A stretch of 64,000 nt of DNA from positions 47,301 to 111,300 of the forward strand of contig SVPP01000007.1 in assembly GCA_015065765.1 (NCBI GenBank), read 5' to 3'. This DNA is from Oscillospiraceae bacterium. GTDB lineage: Bacteria > Bacillota > Clostridia > Oscillospirales > Acutalibacteraceae. The notes beneath the pieces are model-generated. The model was not told where the DNA came from. It saw nothing but the letters and a program-made list of their open reading frames with translations, and searched no databases. The number at the start of each line of letters is the position of its first letter. The first letter of the stretch is position 1. This document shows, piece after piece, positions 24,874-33,714 of this stretch. Made by a program: the position numbers and the translations under genes.

Positions 24874-26281
24874 ATACTTCAACGCTGACAGTTATAATGC
24901 TCTTCTGAGGGATATCAATCTCTGACTGAAATTTACCTTCATAAATTTTTTCGCAGTTATGAGTTTCATCCGTCAGATAGATTTCTGTATCGCCTAAAAG
25001 ACCGCACAGGTCAATTGTTTCCGGATTTTCTTCGGGATTTACGATTACAACAACTGTAGTATCATCATTTGTGAATGCAGTTGTTTTCAGCTTTGTTTCT
25101 TCTTCAAAGTTATCGAAAATTCTGACTCTTGTCATTCCTGTTTCTATGAAAGAAGTGAAATGCTTAAAGGCGTAGTAACGGTTATAGGTGACAAGCTCTC
25201 CGTCCACTCTGTCAAGAAGTCCGTCACCGTTTACTGCAGTCCAGCTCTGCCATGAAACTGCATTCATTTTCGTTAAATCGTCAACAATTACCTGAGCCAT
25301 GTGAAGTCCGCTGTCAATGCATCGGCTGTCGATTGTAAGCGGTAACTCGCACCATTCGCTCATCTCATATTTTTTGTCGGGATAGGTTTCTCGGATTTTC
25401 TTTCCGACCTGTTCTTTTTCCTCGCTCTTTGTATCCATCCAGTATGAATGACCTGCAAAGGAATCGCAGAAATTATTCAGAATTTCACTGCCGAAAAATC
25501 TTTCAACATATTGGTAATGTCCCCATGTCATTTCACCGCTTTCGGGACCACTGAGCTTGTATGGCGAATTTCTTTTCTGCATTTCAGTTGCGAAAAGCTC
25601 AAGCACTTCGATTGTTTCGTCAATTTCGTAGTGACATCCTTCCTGACCTACCCAATCTCCGCCCCATGACCACTGAGGTTCATTAATGGGAGAAATGGCG
25701 TATATCGGATATCCCTGTTCCACAAACCAATCGGCAATCGTGAGAACATAATCAACGAAAGCCTGATAATTTTCTTTCGGAAGATTAGATGAATATTCAG
25801 TAAGACCGCCTGACGCATGACCGCTTTTTGTCATGGAAAAATGAGGGCTGTTGCAGAAAAGAACAATTTTTTCTGCACCGTATTTCACTGCAAGGTCAAG
25901 CATACGGCGTGCGTTTTTGTCACGGGTGAAATCGTATTCATACTCGCCTGTTTCTTCGTTCAGGACATAGAAGCTTTCCGTTCTGCGGGATGTATCCCAG
26001 ATTCTGCAGTCAGGATTATCTGCTTCACCGCCACCGATATTGTAACGGAAAATCTTAAGACCTAAGCCTTCCTCTTTGTCGTATAATTTTTTTGCGATTT
26101 CGTCAGCCATTTTTTCATCGTCAATGGTCTGTGCCCACCAGCATGAGCTTGTTCCGAATTCTTCAAAAGTCTGATACTTTTCTGTTCTGTCAATCAAAAT
26201 CTGATGCCTCCCTGTAAGTGATATGCACCACATAAAACAAAATTGGATTATTGCAAGAAGTAAGGAAATAATTTTCAGCAT
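24872..26281 (-). CDS. Exported GH30 family glycoside hydrolase
   Basis: A 469-residue clan A glycoside hydrolase. A hydrophobic N-terminal segment (residues 1-20) exports or anchors it. The domain starts with FEEFGTSSCWWA; LKIFRYNIGGGEADNP is a typical GH30 block; the acid/base is E201 in SPINEPQWSWGG and the nucleophile E309 in YEMSEWCEL. The last 90 residues form the beta-sandwich that flanks the barrel in this family. The block GGGEADN and the EP(Q)WSW motif point to beta-1,6-galactanase- or glucanase-like subfamilies, but the substrate is inferred. It has its own promoter sharing a 16-bp motif with the gtrB promoter. Confidence 0.85.
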   Translation of the reverse strand: MLKIISLLLAIIQFCFMWCISLTGRHQILIDRTEKYQTFEEFGTSSCWWAQTIDDEKMADEIAKKLYDKEEGLGLKIFRYNIGGGEADNPDCRIWDTSRRTESFYVLNEETGEYEYDFTRDKNARRMLDLAVKYGAEKIVLFCNSPHFSMTKSGHASGGLTEYSSNLPKENYQAFVDYVLTIADWFVEQGYPIYAISPINEPQWSWGGDWVGQEGCHYEIDETIEVLELFATEMQKRNSPYKLSGPESGEMTWGHYQYVERFFGSEILNNFCDSFAGHSYWMDTKSEEKEQVGKKIRETYPDKKYEMSEWCELPLTIDSRCIDSGLHMAQVIVDDLTKMNAVSWQSWTAVNGDGLLDRVDGELVTYNRYYAFKHFTSFIETGMTRVRIFDNFEEETKLKTTAFTNDDTTVVVIVNPEENPETIDLCGLLGDTEIYLTDETHNCEKIYEGKFQSEIDIPQKSIITVSVEV

Positions 26282-26309
26282 ATTCTTTTACCTCACGGAA
26301 AATTTAGTT

Positions 26310-26325
26310 TGTAAGTTTATTGTAC
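26310..26325. repeat. 16-bp motif shared with the gtrB promoter
   Basis: Identical to bases 18499-18514 and overlapping the -10 box of the GH30 promoter in the same register. Confidence 0.6.
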
Positions 26326-26347
26326 ACTATGGGGGAGTTTTTTACAA
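26319..26347 (-). promoter_or_regulatory. Promoter of the GH30 gene
   Basis: Minus-strand TTGTAA and TACAAT with a 17-base spacer, about 38 bases before the start codon. Confidence 0.55.
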
Positions 26348-26355
26348 GTAATTTG

Positions 26356-26384
26356 TTGACAAAAAGTTTTTGTGCTGATAAAGT
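26356..26384 (+). promoter_or_regulatory. Promoter of the NUDIX gene
   Basis: TTGACA and TAAAGT with a 17-base spacer, 18 bases before the start codon; a GGGGTG ribosome binding site follows. Confidence 0.6.
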
Positions 26385-26402
26385 AATGGTTGGGGTGTTT
26401 AT

Positions 26403-26909
26403 ATGAATTGTACTGATTTTGAAATTCTCAATCAATATAGCGGAGCTTATGCCGATCCGCCGGAGAAAATCCGTGTAGCAGGCAGAGGAATTGTTGTTGA
26501 AGACGGTAAAATTCTGCTTACTTATGAAACTAACACAGGCGTTTATATGTCACCCGGCGGAGGCCTCGAAGACGGAGAGACTTTAGAAGCGTGTTGTGTA
26601 AGAGAACTTCACGAAGAAGCGGGGATTCAAATTAAACCTATAAAACAGTTTCTCAGAATAAATGAATATTGTCCAGAATGCATGTATGTGAGCAATTATT
26701 TTATCTGTGAAAAAGTTGGTGAATGCAAACAGTCTCTGACAGAAATTGAGGTTGAACACGGCGCAGTGCCTGAGTGGGTTGAAATTGAAAAGGCACTTGC
26801 AATTTTTGCGGAATATCCGACTAAAAGACGGGATATTGCAAGTCTGTATTTACGGGAATATACAATGCTCAATAAATATCTTGAAATTACAAAAGCTTCC
26901 TGCGATTGA
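26403..26909 (+). CDS. NUDIX hydrolase
   Basis: A 168-residue nucleotide-diphosphate hydrolase. The Nudix box is complete: GGGLEDGETLEACCVRELHE followed by EAGI (about residues 57-80), matching GX5EX7REUXEEXGU. VAGRGIVVEDGKILL is the preceding strand. Substrates of such stand-alone proteins range over damaged nucleotides, sugars and cofactors; none can be chosen here. It is a single-gene unit between two terminators. Confidence 0.9.
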   Translation: MNCTDFEILNQYSGAYADPPEKIRVAGRGIVVEDGKILLTYETNTGVYMSPGGGLEDGETLEACCVRELHEEAGIQIKPIKQFLRINEYCPECMYVSNYFICEKVGECKQSLTEIEVEHGAVPEWVEIEKALAIFAEYPTKRRDIASLYLREYTMLNKYLEITKASCD

Positions 26910-26920
26910 CGCAGGAAGCT
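26894..26920. terminator. Bidirectional terminator overlapping the NUDIX stop codon
   Basis: AGCTTCCTGCG and its complement form an 11-bp stem with a five-base loop that includes the TGA of the NUDIX gene. On the minus strand it is followed by a T-rich tract and would end the convergent sigma-factor gene. Confidence 0.75.
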
Positions 26921-26929
26921 GTTGCTCTT

Positions 26930-28207
26930 TTACAAGATATAATCAGTTATGCAATCATACCAGTGAACATAGGTTTCTCCGTTTACATAAAGTTTTGTAT
27001 TATCGGGAAGCATTTCTGTCCACTTTTTGCCGAAACGCTCATATGCCCAGTCATCTCGGTTGAAACGGCGGAAAAGTATTGTTTTTCCGTTTCTGTCAAT
27101 ATATTCTTCTGAAACCACAGGATCATTATAACAGTTAAGATCCATTACACAGACAGTATCGTAGGTTTTTCCACCGATAGTTACTTCATATCTTCCGACT
27201 ATATCAACAACTTCCGGCTTGAGCTTGCCGTTGATGATATTTCCTTTTCTTTCTATAAGGTTTTTCTGCGATAAATGAATTTGGTTTCCACAGTTGTCTT
27301 CGCCATATCCCCAGTTTTCTGTAAATTCATCGTCATCGATAAAGGTGTGTACCATTCTCACGCCGTCTTCAATGTGGCTTTCTGCAAGGAATCGGCTGTG
27401 TGTGTCTGTGAGCTGTGCGATAAATCTGCGTTCGTTTTTCTTGATTATTTTTGTTCTGTAATAATCTTCCATATCATATTCCTGTGCTACAATTTCTACA
27501 CCGCGTATGCCATAGATTTCTGCTTCTCCTACAACCTCCGTGTCAATGTGTCCTTGCATTTTTCTTGACGGAATGTAGTAAATTCCCATTGAGCATTTTT
27601 CACCAAGTCTCGGAATAATTGCCCAACTCACGAGAGCCTCATATTTGACATCAAAGGGCTCTTTTTCAGATTTTTTAATTGTGTATTCGGGTAAAAGTTC
27701 AGGTAATTTTTTCATCATATCATCTCCTTTTGTTCTTGGGGGATAGGGATAAATTTTTCTGAAGTTTTCTCTGGCTGAGTGAAGTCTGCTTTTAACTGTT
27801 CCGATAGGAATACCCAGAATATTTGAAATTTCTTTCTGAGACAGGTCTTGGAAATAGTACAGATACAGAATTCTTCTGTCTGTTTCTGATAAAAGCTTTA
27901 TTGTTTCAGCAATTTCATTTTCAGCTTCTGATCTGTCAGTAATTAAGGCACCTTCAGATAACGTTTCAAAGGAAACCGTACGGATTTCAGATTTTTTTCT
28001 GTAATAATCGTTGCACTTGTTTCCTGCTATGCGTATGAGCCAGCCCTTGAAAAGCTTTTTATCCCGCAAGGTTTCAAATTTTAATGAGGCCGTCAGACAG
28101 GTTTCTTGGATAATATCTTGTGCATCCTGTCTGTCGGAAATTTTGTAGTTGACAAATCTTTCGAGATATTTGAAATTTTCAAGAAGAAGTTTTTCAAATT
28201 CATTCAT
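26930..28207 (-). CDS. ECF sigma factor with a 240-residue C-terminal extension
   Basis: A 425-residue protein. Residues 1-165 are a complete ECF sigma: region 2 (DRQDAQDIIQETCLTASLKF, LFKGWLIRIAGNKCNDYYRK) and region 4 (LSQKEISNILGIPIGTVKSR). The next 250 residues contain no membrane segment and no motif I recognise; strands such as GRYEVTIGGKTYDTVCVMDL suggest a beta-rich ligand-binding or sensory domain. ECF factors with C-terminal extensions are often controlled by that extension instead of an anti-sigma factor. No anti-sigma gene is adjacent. GGTGGTGATGAG lies before the chosen ATG; 24 upstream codons have no site. Confidence 0.8.
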   Translation of the reverse strand: MNEFEKLLLENFKYLERFVNYKISDRQDAQDIIQETCLTASLKFETLRDKKLFKGWLIRIAGNKCNDYYRKKSEIRTVSFETLSEGALITDRSEAENEIAETIKLLSETDRRILYLYYFQDLSQKEISNILGIPIGTVKSRLHSARENFRKIYPYPPRTKGDDMMKKLPELLPEYTIKKSEKEPFDVKYEALVSWAIIPRLGEKCSMGIYYIPSRKMQGHIDTEVVGEAEIYGIRGVEIVAQEYDMEDYYRTKIIKKNERRFIAQLTDTHSRFLAESHIEDGVRMVHTFIDDDEFTENWGYGEDNCGNQIHLSQKNLIERKGNIINGKLKPEVVDIVGRYEVTIGGKTYDTVCVMDLNCYNDPVVSEEYIDRNGKTILFRRFNRDDWAYERFGKKWTEMLPDNTKLYVNGETYVHWYDCITDYIL

Positions 28208-28264
28208 CTCATCACCACCTTCACATATAAAGACGAAAAAACAGGGCAAAAGGTTCACAAGAAG

Positions 28265-28292
28265 AAAAACCGTGTTCAAAACACGGCTTTTT
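28265..28292 (-). terminator. Terminator of the anchored secreted protein gene
   Basis: CCGTGTT and AACACGG around a three-base loop, with A and T tracts on both flanks, just after the stop of the minus-strand gene that ends at 28295. Confidence 0.75.
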
Positions 28293-28294
28293 CA

Positions 28295-29110
28295 TTATTT
28301 TTTCTTATCCTTTTTGAAAACAGAAACACACATCGCTGCTACGGATGTAAGCACGCATGCCACACCGATGCTGATAACTCCTCTGTTACTCTTTTTCAGT
28401 TCCTCTGAGTAAGGAACATATTCTTCGGTGATTATGGCTGTTTCGAGTTCTGTTGTTGTTTCCTTTTTTGTAGTTGTCTTTTTCTTCGTCGTTCTGCTTT
28501 TTGTAGTTTTAGCGTCTTTCTCGGATTGCTTTTCAGATTCTGCAACCGATTCGGATTCTTTTTCTTTCAATTCTTCGCTTTTAATTTTCACTTCAAAAAT
28601 CTGAGTCAGATTATTCTCATAGTCTTTCATCTGAAGATACATTGTCAGCGTTTCGTCGAAACCTGTTTCTTTCAGAACGATTTCGGTCTCGTAAGATACA
28701 CCGCCGAAGCTGTCATTTTTTGAGCCGTATTTCACGAAAAAATCATCTTCGTTGTAGTGAACGTTTCCGTCTGAACAGATATTGATTTTTGAAGAATCGT
28801 TAAAGGAAAGAAAGAGCTCAGTATAATTGTTTTCGGGAGCTTTTGATATGTCGCTGTTCCCGTTTTCGGCAAGCACTGCAATATAAATTCTCCGGTCAAG
28901 TTGGATGTATCTGTATTTTACGCATATTGAATGATAACAGGTTCCCGAGGTTTCATAACCCTGAAAAAGTATTGTCTGGTCACATTTTTCCCATTCGTAA
29001 AGATTGATTGTTCCGTCACTTTCAATGTAAGCGTCTGCTTTCAAATCTGCCAAAAATGTGAGTGCCGGGAAAAGCAGAAGAGCAAAAATAAAACTGATCA
29101 GCCTTTTCAA
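28295..29110 (-). CDS. Secreted, C-terminally membrane-anchored protein
   Basis: A 271-residue protein of unknown function with a signal peptide (residues 1-24), a beta-rich ectodomain of about 150 residues (GTINLYEWEKCDQTILFQGY..., resembling a carbohydrate-binding or DOMON-like sandwich), a long Lys/Thr/Glu-rich linker (about 180-225) and a C-terminal membrane helix followed by FKKDKKK. The start codon seems to be a TTG eight bases after AAAGGTG; the GTG four codons earlier is inside that site. A perfect TTGACA-17-TATAAT promoter lies upstream. Confidence 0.7.
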   Translation of the reverse strand: MKRLISFIFALLLFPALTFLADLKADAYIESDGTINLYEWEKCDQTILFQGYETSGTCYHSICVKYRYIQLDRRIYIAVLAENGNSDISKAPENNYTELFLSFNDSSKINICSDGNVHYNEDDFFVKYGSKNDSFGGVSYETEIVLKETGFDETLTMYLQMKDYENNLTQIFEVKIKSEELKEKESESVAESEKQSEKDAKTTKSRTTKKKTTTKKETTTELETAIITEEYVPYSEELKKSNRGVISIGVACVLTSVAAMCVSVFKKDKKK

Positions 29111-29141
29111 AATGATGCACACCTTTGTAATGTTTTATAAA

Positions 29142-29170
29142 ATTATATCAACGTGAAAGTGAATTGTCAA
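29142..29170 (-). promoter_or_regulatory. Consensus promoter of the anchored secreted protein gene
   Basis: Minus-strand TTGACA and TATAAT with a 17-base spacer, a perfect sigma-A promoter. Confidence 0.8.
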
Positions 29171-29198
29171 TCTTCGACAAAATATTCAGCATTAACAA

Positions 29199-29228
29199 TT
29201 GACATGCGCATGAAAAAACAAGTATAAT
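29199..29228 (+). promoter_or_regulatory. Promoter of the large beta-helix protein gene
   Basis: TTGACA and TATAAT with an 18-base spacer, 28 bases before the start codon. Confidence 0.75.
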
Positions 29229-29256
29229 AAGCATAACATTATTGGGAGGTGCTGAT

Positions 29257-31404
29257 ATGTTAAAGCAAAAAATAATTTCCACACTGACAGCGATTATCAC
29301 TCTTCTTACTCTTTGGTTTTGTCCTGCAAAGCCTGCAGAAGGCGTTTTCAGTGAAAAACAGGATGTAGAGAAAATAAAATTTGATGAGGGAGTTTTTGAA
29401 GTTATGGAATATGACCTTGTTGTTTCTCCCGAGGGTGATGACTCAAATGCGGGCACAGAGGAAATGCCTCTCAGAACTTTTTTGGGGGCGAAAGAAAAGT
29501 TAAAAGAAATAAAAGATAATATTTCCACAGACAAAGAGGTTACCGTCTGGTTCAAGGAAGGTACATACCTTATTGATGAAAAAGTTAATTTTGATTCTGA
29601 TGACTTCTCAAATGTAGTTTATCGCAGTGTTCCCGGTGAAGATGTGATTTTCACCGGTGCAGTCGAACTTTCTGACTGGACAGAAGGTGAAATAAACGGC
29701 ATAAAAGCGTTGGTAGCTGATGTTGACACTGAAAAAGTGTATTTCCGTTCTCTTTTCAAAGGTGAAGAAAGACTTCCTGTCAGCGTATGGCCTGAAGAAG
29801 GCTCGTTCACTGCTAAGAATGCCGATATAAAAGATGCGCTCAATCCTAACGATGAATCTGGATTTTTCAAACTTCACACTGCTTTTTATGCGAATGAAAA
29901 AGAAATAATGAATTTTGCCAATTTAGAGGATGTCAATGTCCGCATTATGCATAAATGGTGCGATGATATTCTTCCCCTCCATTCAGTTGATGTTGAAACA
30001 GGCAGAGTTGAAGTAAGAAAGCCTGCTGCAATGACAATAGAGGTTAATGACAACTATGTTTATGAAAATGTACGCGAAGCTGTGAATAATGCAGGTGAGT
30101 GGTATCTTGACAGAAGCGAAGGAAAGCTTTACTACATTCCCTGTGAAGGTGAAACTGCAGAAAATCTTGTTTTATCTGCACCTGTAAATGATTCTTTTAT
30201 AGAAATAGACGGCATGTCTGATATTACATTCAGCGGTATCAGGTTTGTCAATACTGACTGGGATTTTGTAAGCGGCACACTTAACCTCTGGCCTATGGAT
30301 AAGACAAATCCCAATTATGAATATATTGAATTCGCTCCTACACATCCTCAGGCATCATATGAAATTCCGGCAGCGATTACTATTGTAAATGCAGAAAATA
30401 TAAATATCATAAACTGTACCTTCCGAAGCATTTCCGACACTGCAGTCATGTTTAAGGAAAATGTAAAAAATTCAGCCGTTGACGTGTGCCATTTTGACGA
30501 AATAGGCGGCAATGCAATTTTTATCAATGCACCTTATGCTATTCCTGCAGTTACAAAAGAAATAAGCATCACTAACTGTGAAATCAACGAATACGGAAGA
30601 ATCTATAATCATTCTATCGGAGTTCTTCTTTGCCACGCATCAGACTGTATCATTGAAAACAATGAAATTCATGATGGCTGGTATACTGCAATTTCAGTTG
30701 GTTGGGTATGGGGTTATGCGGAAAATCCCACAGATAACATTCAGGTGAAGGATAATCTTATCTATAATATAGGTAACGGATGGCTTTCAGATATGGGAGG
30801 TATTTATACTCTCGGTATCCAGCCCGGCACAGTTCTCAGCGGTAATGTGATTTACAATGTAGGCTGTTACGGCGGTGAGCAAGGTTATGGCGGATGGGGT
30901 ATTTACCTTGATGAAGGTTCAACTGAAATATTGGTTGAAAACAACCTTGTTTACGATTGTTCATCTCAGGCTTTCCACCAGCATTACGGCAGAGATAACG
31001 TGATAAGAAACAATATTTTTGCTTTCGGTGGTGAGGGCATATTCCGTATCACAAGAAACGAAGAACACAATTCACTCGTTCTCGAAAATAATATTTTTGT
31101 AAGCGATGACAGGGTTATGTACTGGGAAACAATAGCCATGGATTGGTTCAAGGATAACAGCAATCTTTATTGGGATTACGGCAACAAGGCTGTATACTCA
31201 GGTTCATCAACAAAACTGACCGAGAGACATAATATTGTTGACATGGTAGGCAGAGGATACTATAACAATGCGGTTTTTGCAGATCCTCTTTTCAAAGATG
31301 CGGCAAACCGTGATTTCACACTTGCTGAAAATTCACCTGCACTTGATGCAGGCTTTGTGCCCTGGGAGTACAAAGCAGGAACACGGTATACATTTAACGG
31401 ATAG
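29257..31404 (+). CDS. Large secreted right-handed beta-helix protein (GH141/pectate-lyase-like)
   Basis: A 715-residue exported protein with a signal peptide (residues 1-30). YDLVVSPEGDDSNAGTEEMP, then VTVWFKEGTYLI and VVYRSVPGEDVIFTGAVELS, is the opening typical of large beta-helix glycosidases and lyases. Repeated helix coils follow between about 290 and 650 (ITIVNAENINIINCTF, ISITNCEINEYG, CIIENNEIHDGWYTAIS). A late block, VADPLFKDAANRDFTLAENS-like, ends the domain as in related enzymes (here FADPLFKDAANRDF). Catalytic residues cannot be named and the family number is an inference. GGGAGGTG lies before the ATG. Confidence 0.8.
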   Translation: MLKQKIISTLTAIITLLTLWFCPAKPAEGVFSEKQDVEKIKFDEGVFEVMEYDLVVSPEGDDSNAGTEEMPLRTFLGAKEKLKEIKDNISTDKEVTVWFKEGTYLIDEKVNFDSDDFSNVVYRSVPGEDVIFTGAVELSDWTEGEINGIKALVADVDTEKVYFRSLFKGEERLPVSVWPEEGSFTAKNADIKDALNPNDESGFFKLHTAFYANEKEIMNFANLEDVNVRIMHKWCDDILPLHSVDVETGRVEVRKPAAMTIEVNDNYVYENVREAVNNAGEWYLDRSEGKLYYIPCEGETAENLVLSAPVNDSFIEIDGMSDITFSGIRFVNTDWDFVSGTLNLWPMDKTNPNYEYIEFAPTHPQASYEIPAAITIVNAENINIINCTFRSISDTAVMFKENVKNSAVDVCHFDEIGGNAIFINAPYAIPAVTKEISITNCEINEYGRIYNHSIGVLLCHASDCIIENNEIHDGWYTAISVGWVWGYAENPTDNIQVKDNLIYNIGNGWLSDMGGIYTLGIQPGTVLSGNVIYNVGCYGGEQGYGGWGIYLDEGSTEILVENNLVYDCSSQAFHQHYGRDNVIRNNIFAFGGEGIFRITRNEEHNSLVLENNIFVSDDRVMYWETIAMDWFKDNSNLYWDYGNKAVYSGSSTKLTERHNIVDMVGRGYYNNAVFADPLFKDAANRDFTLAENSPALDAGFVPWEYKAGTRYTFNG

Positions 31405-31426
31405 TATCAAGTAAGGGGAAGTTTTA

Positions 31427-33307
31427 ATGTTTATTGCCTTAGCGGTCATTTCAGGAATAATTGTCGGACTTATTGATGCGTTTGCCGTCAGACGCGGTAA
31501 GGGGTTTGTTAGTTGTATTCTTATTATTTTGAGCGATCTGCTTGGTACAAATATTATAGCGATTTATTTTACGGAATTAGTTTCTGCCTACTATGAGAAG
31601 GGGATTCTTTCGCTGAAAAATGAGTGGACGTTAACACCGTTTGTTCATGCTGCTTTTGTGCTTGTGTTGGGCTTGATATGGGTTTTTGTAATCGGGGTGG
31701 TTGACGGCAAATTCCGGTTCTGCAGAACCGATATGAAAATTGAGAAAAAGCAAAGAACTATTAAAGCTCTTTCGATTATTCTGTTCACTCTTGGTATGGC
31801 GGCAATTTTCGGTACTTATTGGGGTGTCAGTACGTTCAGTGCAATCGCTCCGGACCAGTTGTTGATCAATATGGTTTCTCCGAAAGAGGCAACAAGTGAT
31901 GATGTTATGAATACATTGTGGACAGGTCCTGTCCTCAAAACAACAGCGGTTGTGTTTTTCTTTGTTGTGTTCACTCTATCAAATCGCATTTTGTATTTTA
32001 AAAGAAAAGATAAAGAGGTATGTCTTATTTCTGTTAACGGCAGATGTGTAATCAGTCTGGTTTTGGCAGCAGTATCTCTTATAAGCGGTATTTCTTACGG
32101 TGCCTGTGCTTTTAACTTGAATGAACTTTATAACATGTATGTTAAAAGTTCAACTTTTATTGAGGATAATTACGCTGATCCCAATGATGTGAAAATGCAG
32201 TTTCCTGCGAAGAAAAGGAATCTGATTCATATCTATCTTGAATCAATGGAAAACTCGTATCTTTCTGAAGATATGGGTGGTTATCTTGATGAAAACCTTA
32301 TGAAACCGCTTACTGACCTTTCAAAGGAAGGTATAATCTTCTCTCACACAGAAAAAGTTTTCGGTGGACCAATTTCAACTACGGGTTGTGTCTGGTCAGT
32401 GGCTTCTATGGTCAATATGTCAACGGGTCTTACGATGAAACCTCCCATAAACGGTAAAAATTACGGTTCGCCGGAAACCTTCCTGCCCGGTGCAGTAACA
32501 ACAGGCGATATTTTGCAGTCACAGGGCTATGAACAGTCGCTTATGTTTGGTGCATCAGCAAGATTCGGTGGATTGAATTACTTCTTCGGAACGCATGGGG
32601 ATTTTAAAATTCTTGATTTTTCCGGTGTGAAAAGACTTGGTTGGCTTCCTAAGAACTACAGAGTGCGTTGGGGATATGAAGATGATAAATTGTATGAGTT
32701 TGCGAAGAGAGAGCTTACAAGACTTGACGGAACCGGAAAGCCCTTCCACTTTGTAATGGAAACTGCGGACACACATTTTCCTGACGGATACGTAGGACCC
32801 AATACTCCCACACCGAGAAATAATCAATATGCAAACGTAATTGCGTATAGTGCATCTGAAGTGACAAAATTTGTTCGTTGGATTCAGGAACAGTCTTTCT
32901 ATGAGAATACAACCATAGTTATAATCGGTGACCATTTGAGCATGGATACCAAATTCTTCAGGGATTTTGAAGACAGTTATCTTCGTACCACATTTAACCT
33001 TATACTTAATCCGGCAGAAGGACTTATTGATATTCCGGAGTCATGTACAAAGAACAGATATTGGTTTAATGTTGATATGTTTCCGACAATACTTGCAAGC
33101 ATAGGTGTTAAAATAGAAGGAGACAGACTTGGTCTCGGTACAAATCTTTTCTCAGGCGAGCCAACGTTGATTGAAAAAAACGGCAACGGTATGGAGGGCT
33201 GGGAGTTTGTTAATGAAGAACTTAAATATAAGAGTGAAATGTATAATGAAAAAATTCTTCAGGGAACATACAAACCCTTTGATCCGAAAAATATAAGTGA
33301 GTATTGA
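31427..33307 (+). CDS. LTA synthase / phosphoglycerol transferase-like membrane protein
   Basis: A 626-residue protein with five or so N-terminal membrane helices (to about residue 230) and an extracellular alkaline-phosphatase-superfamily domain. NLIHIYLESMENSYLS carries the first metal ligand (Glu), GGPISTTGCVWSV the catalytic Thr, METADTHFPDG a metal-binding His and VIIGDHLSMD the Asp-His pair. The family includes LtaS and MdoB, which move phosphoglycerol from phosphatidylglycerol to surface glycans or teichoic acids. It follows the beta-helix gene by 22 bases with AAGGGGAAG upstream, so both share one transcript. Confidence 0.85.
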   Translation: MFIALAVISGIIVGLIDAFAVRRGKGFVSCILIILSDLLGTNIIAIYFTELVSAYYEKGILSLKNEWTLTPFVHAAFVLVLGLIWVFVIGVVDGKFRFCRTDMKIEKKQRTIKALSIILFTLGMAAIFGTYWGVSTFSAIAPDQLLINMVSPKEATSDDVMNTLWTGPVLKTTAVVFFFVVFTLSNRILYFKRKDKEVCLISVNGRCVISLVLAAVSLISGISYGACAFNLNELYNMYVKSSTFIEDNYADPNDVKMQFPAKKRNLIHIYLESMENSYLSEDMGGYLDENLMKPLTDLSKEGIIFSHTEKVFGGPISTTGCVWSVASMVNMSTGLTMKPPINGKNYGSPETFLPGAVTTGDILQSQGYEQSLMFGASARFGGLNYFFGTHGDFKILDFSGVKRLGWLPKNYRVRWGYEDDKLYEFAKRELTRLDGTGKPFHFVMETADTHFPDGYVGPNTPTPRNNQYANVIAYSASEVTKFVRWIQEQSFYENTTIVIIGDHLSMDTKFFRDFEDSYLRTTFNLILNPAEGLIDIPESCTKNRYWFNVDMFPTILASIGVKIEGDRLGLGTNLFSGEPTLIEKNGNGMEGWEFVNEELKYKSEMYNEKILQGTYKPFDPKNISEY

Positions 33308-33328
33308 TGTGTAGAATATGAGTGTTAT

Positions 33329-33571
33329 TTAACTGTTGAAAAATACTGCCTTACCAGTGCCGGGCATTTGTGGGGCAGTATTTATATTTGTTTCGGGAAA
33401 AGGAATTTGTTGTTTTATTTCATCGGAACTGTGCACTACACCTGACGCGGCTTTTACGTGCACCCTTTTACTCCCTTTGAATTCTGAACGGATTTCTTCG
33501 GCTACAGTATTGAAGCTGTCATGATATTAAACGATTATGGGACCGCAGTCTATAAAAACTCTTTTTTGGCA
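33329..33571 (-). pseudogene. Coding-like remnant of unknown origin
   Basis: On the minus strand a frame reads QKRVFIDCGPIIV, then an in-frame TAA (33527-33529), then about 65 codons that look like protein (YHDSFNTVAEEIRSEFKGSK ... QIPFPETNINTAPQMPGTG) ending in TAA. No start codon or ribosome binding site is present and no family is recognised. It could be the decayed 3' end of a lost gene or chance. Confidence 0.3.
33339..33390 (+). terminator. Possible terminator after the LTA-synthase-like gene
   Basis: AAATACTGCC and GGCAGTATTT form perfect 10-bp arms around a 23-base loop, then TATATTTG. The T-tract is modest. Confidence 0.5.
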
Positions 33572-33644
33572 AGTAGCGGAAGGTGAGTTTGCAAAGAAAA
33601 GGCCGAGTTTTTTGTCGGAAAACCATATATGTATAATATAAATA

Positions 33645-33673
33645 TTGCCTTAGCTATATATTTTTGTTATAAT
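33645..33673 (+). promoter_or_regulatory. Promoter of the eight-gene oxidoreductase/glycosidase operon
   Basis: TTGCCT and TATAAT with a 17-base spacer, 42 bases before the first start codon. No clear operator palindrome is visible next to it. Confidence 0.7.
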
Positions 33674-33714
33674 CGTAATATATAAAAAAATTTGTTCTGA
33701 CAGGTGTGTATGCT

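Larger units (their letters stand above)
33308..33714. other. Intergenic region between the LTA-synthase-like gene and the eight-gene operon
   Basis: This 407-base gap holds a possible terminator hairpin (33339-33390), a coding-like remnant on the minus strand (33329-33571) and a good sigma-A promoter (33645-33673). I see nothing else. Confidence 0.6.

Noticed and set aside
33336..33524. A 62-residue protein on the plus strand
   Set aside because: No ribosome binding site, unusual composition, and it lies opposite a more protein-like frame.
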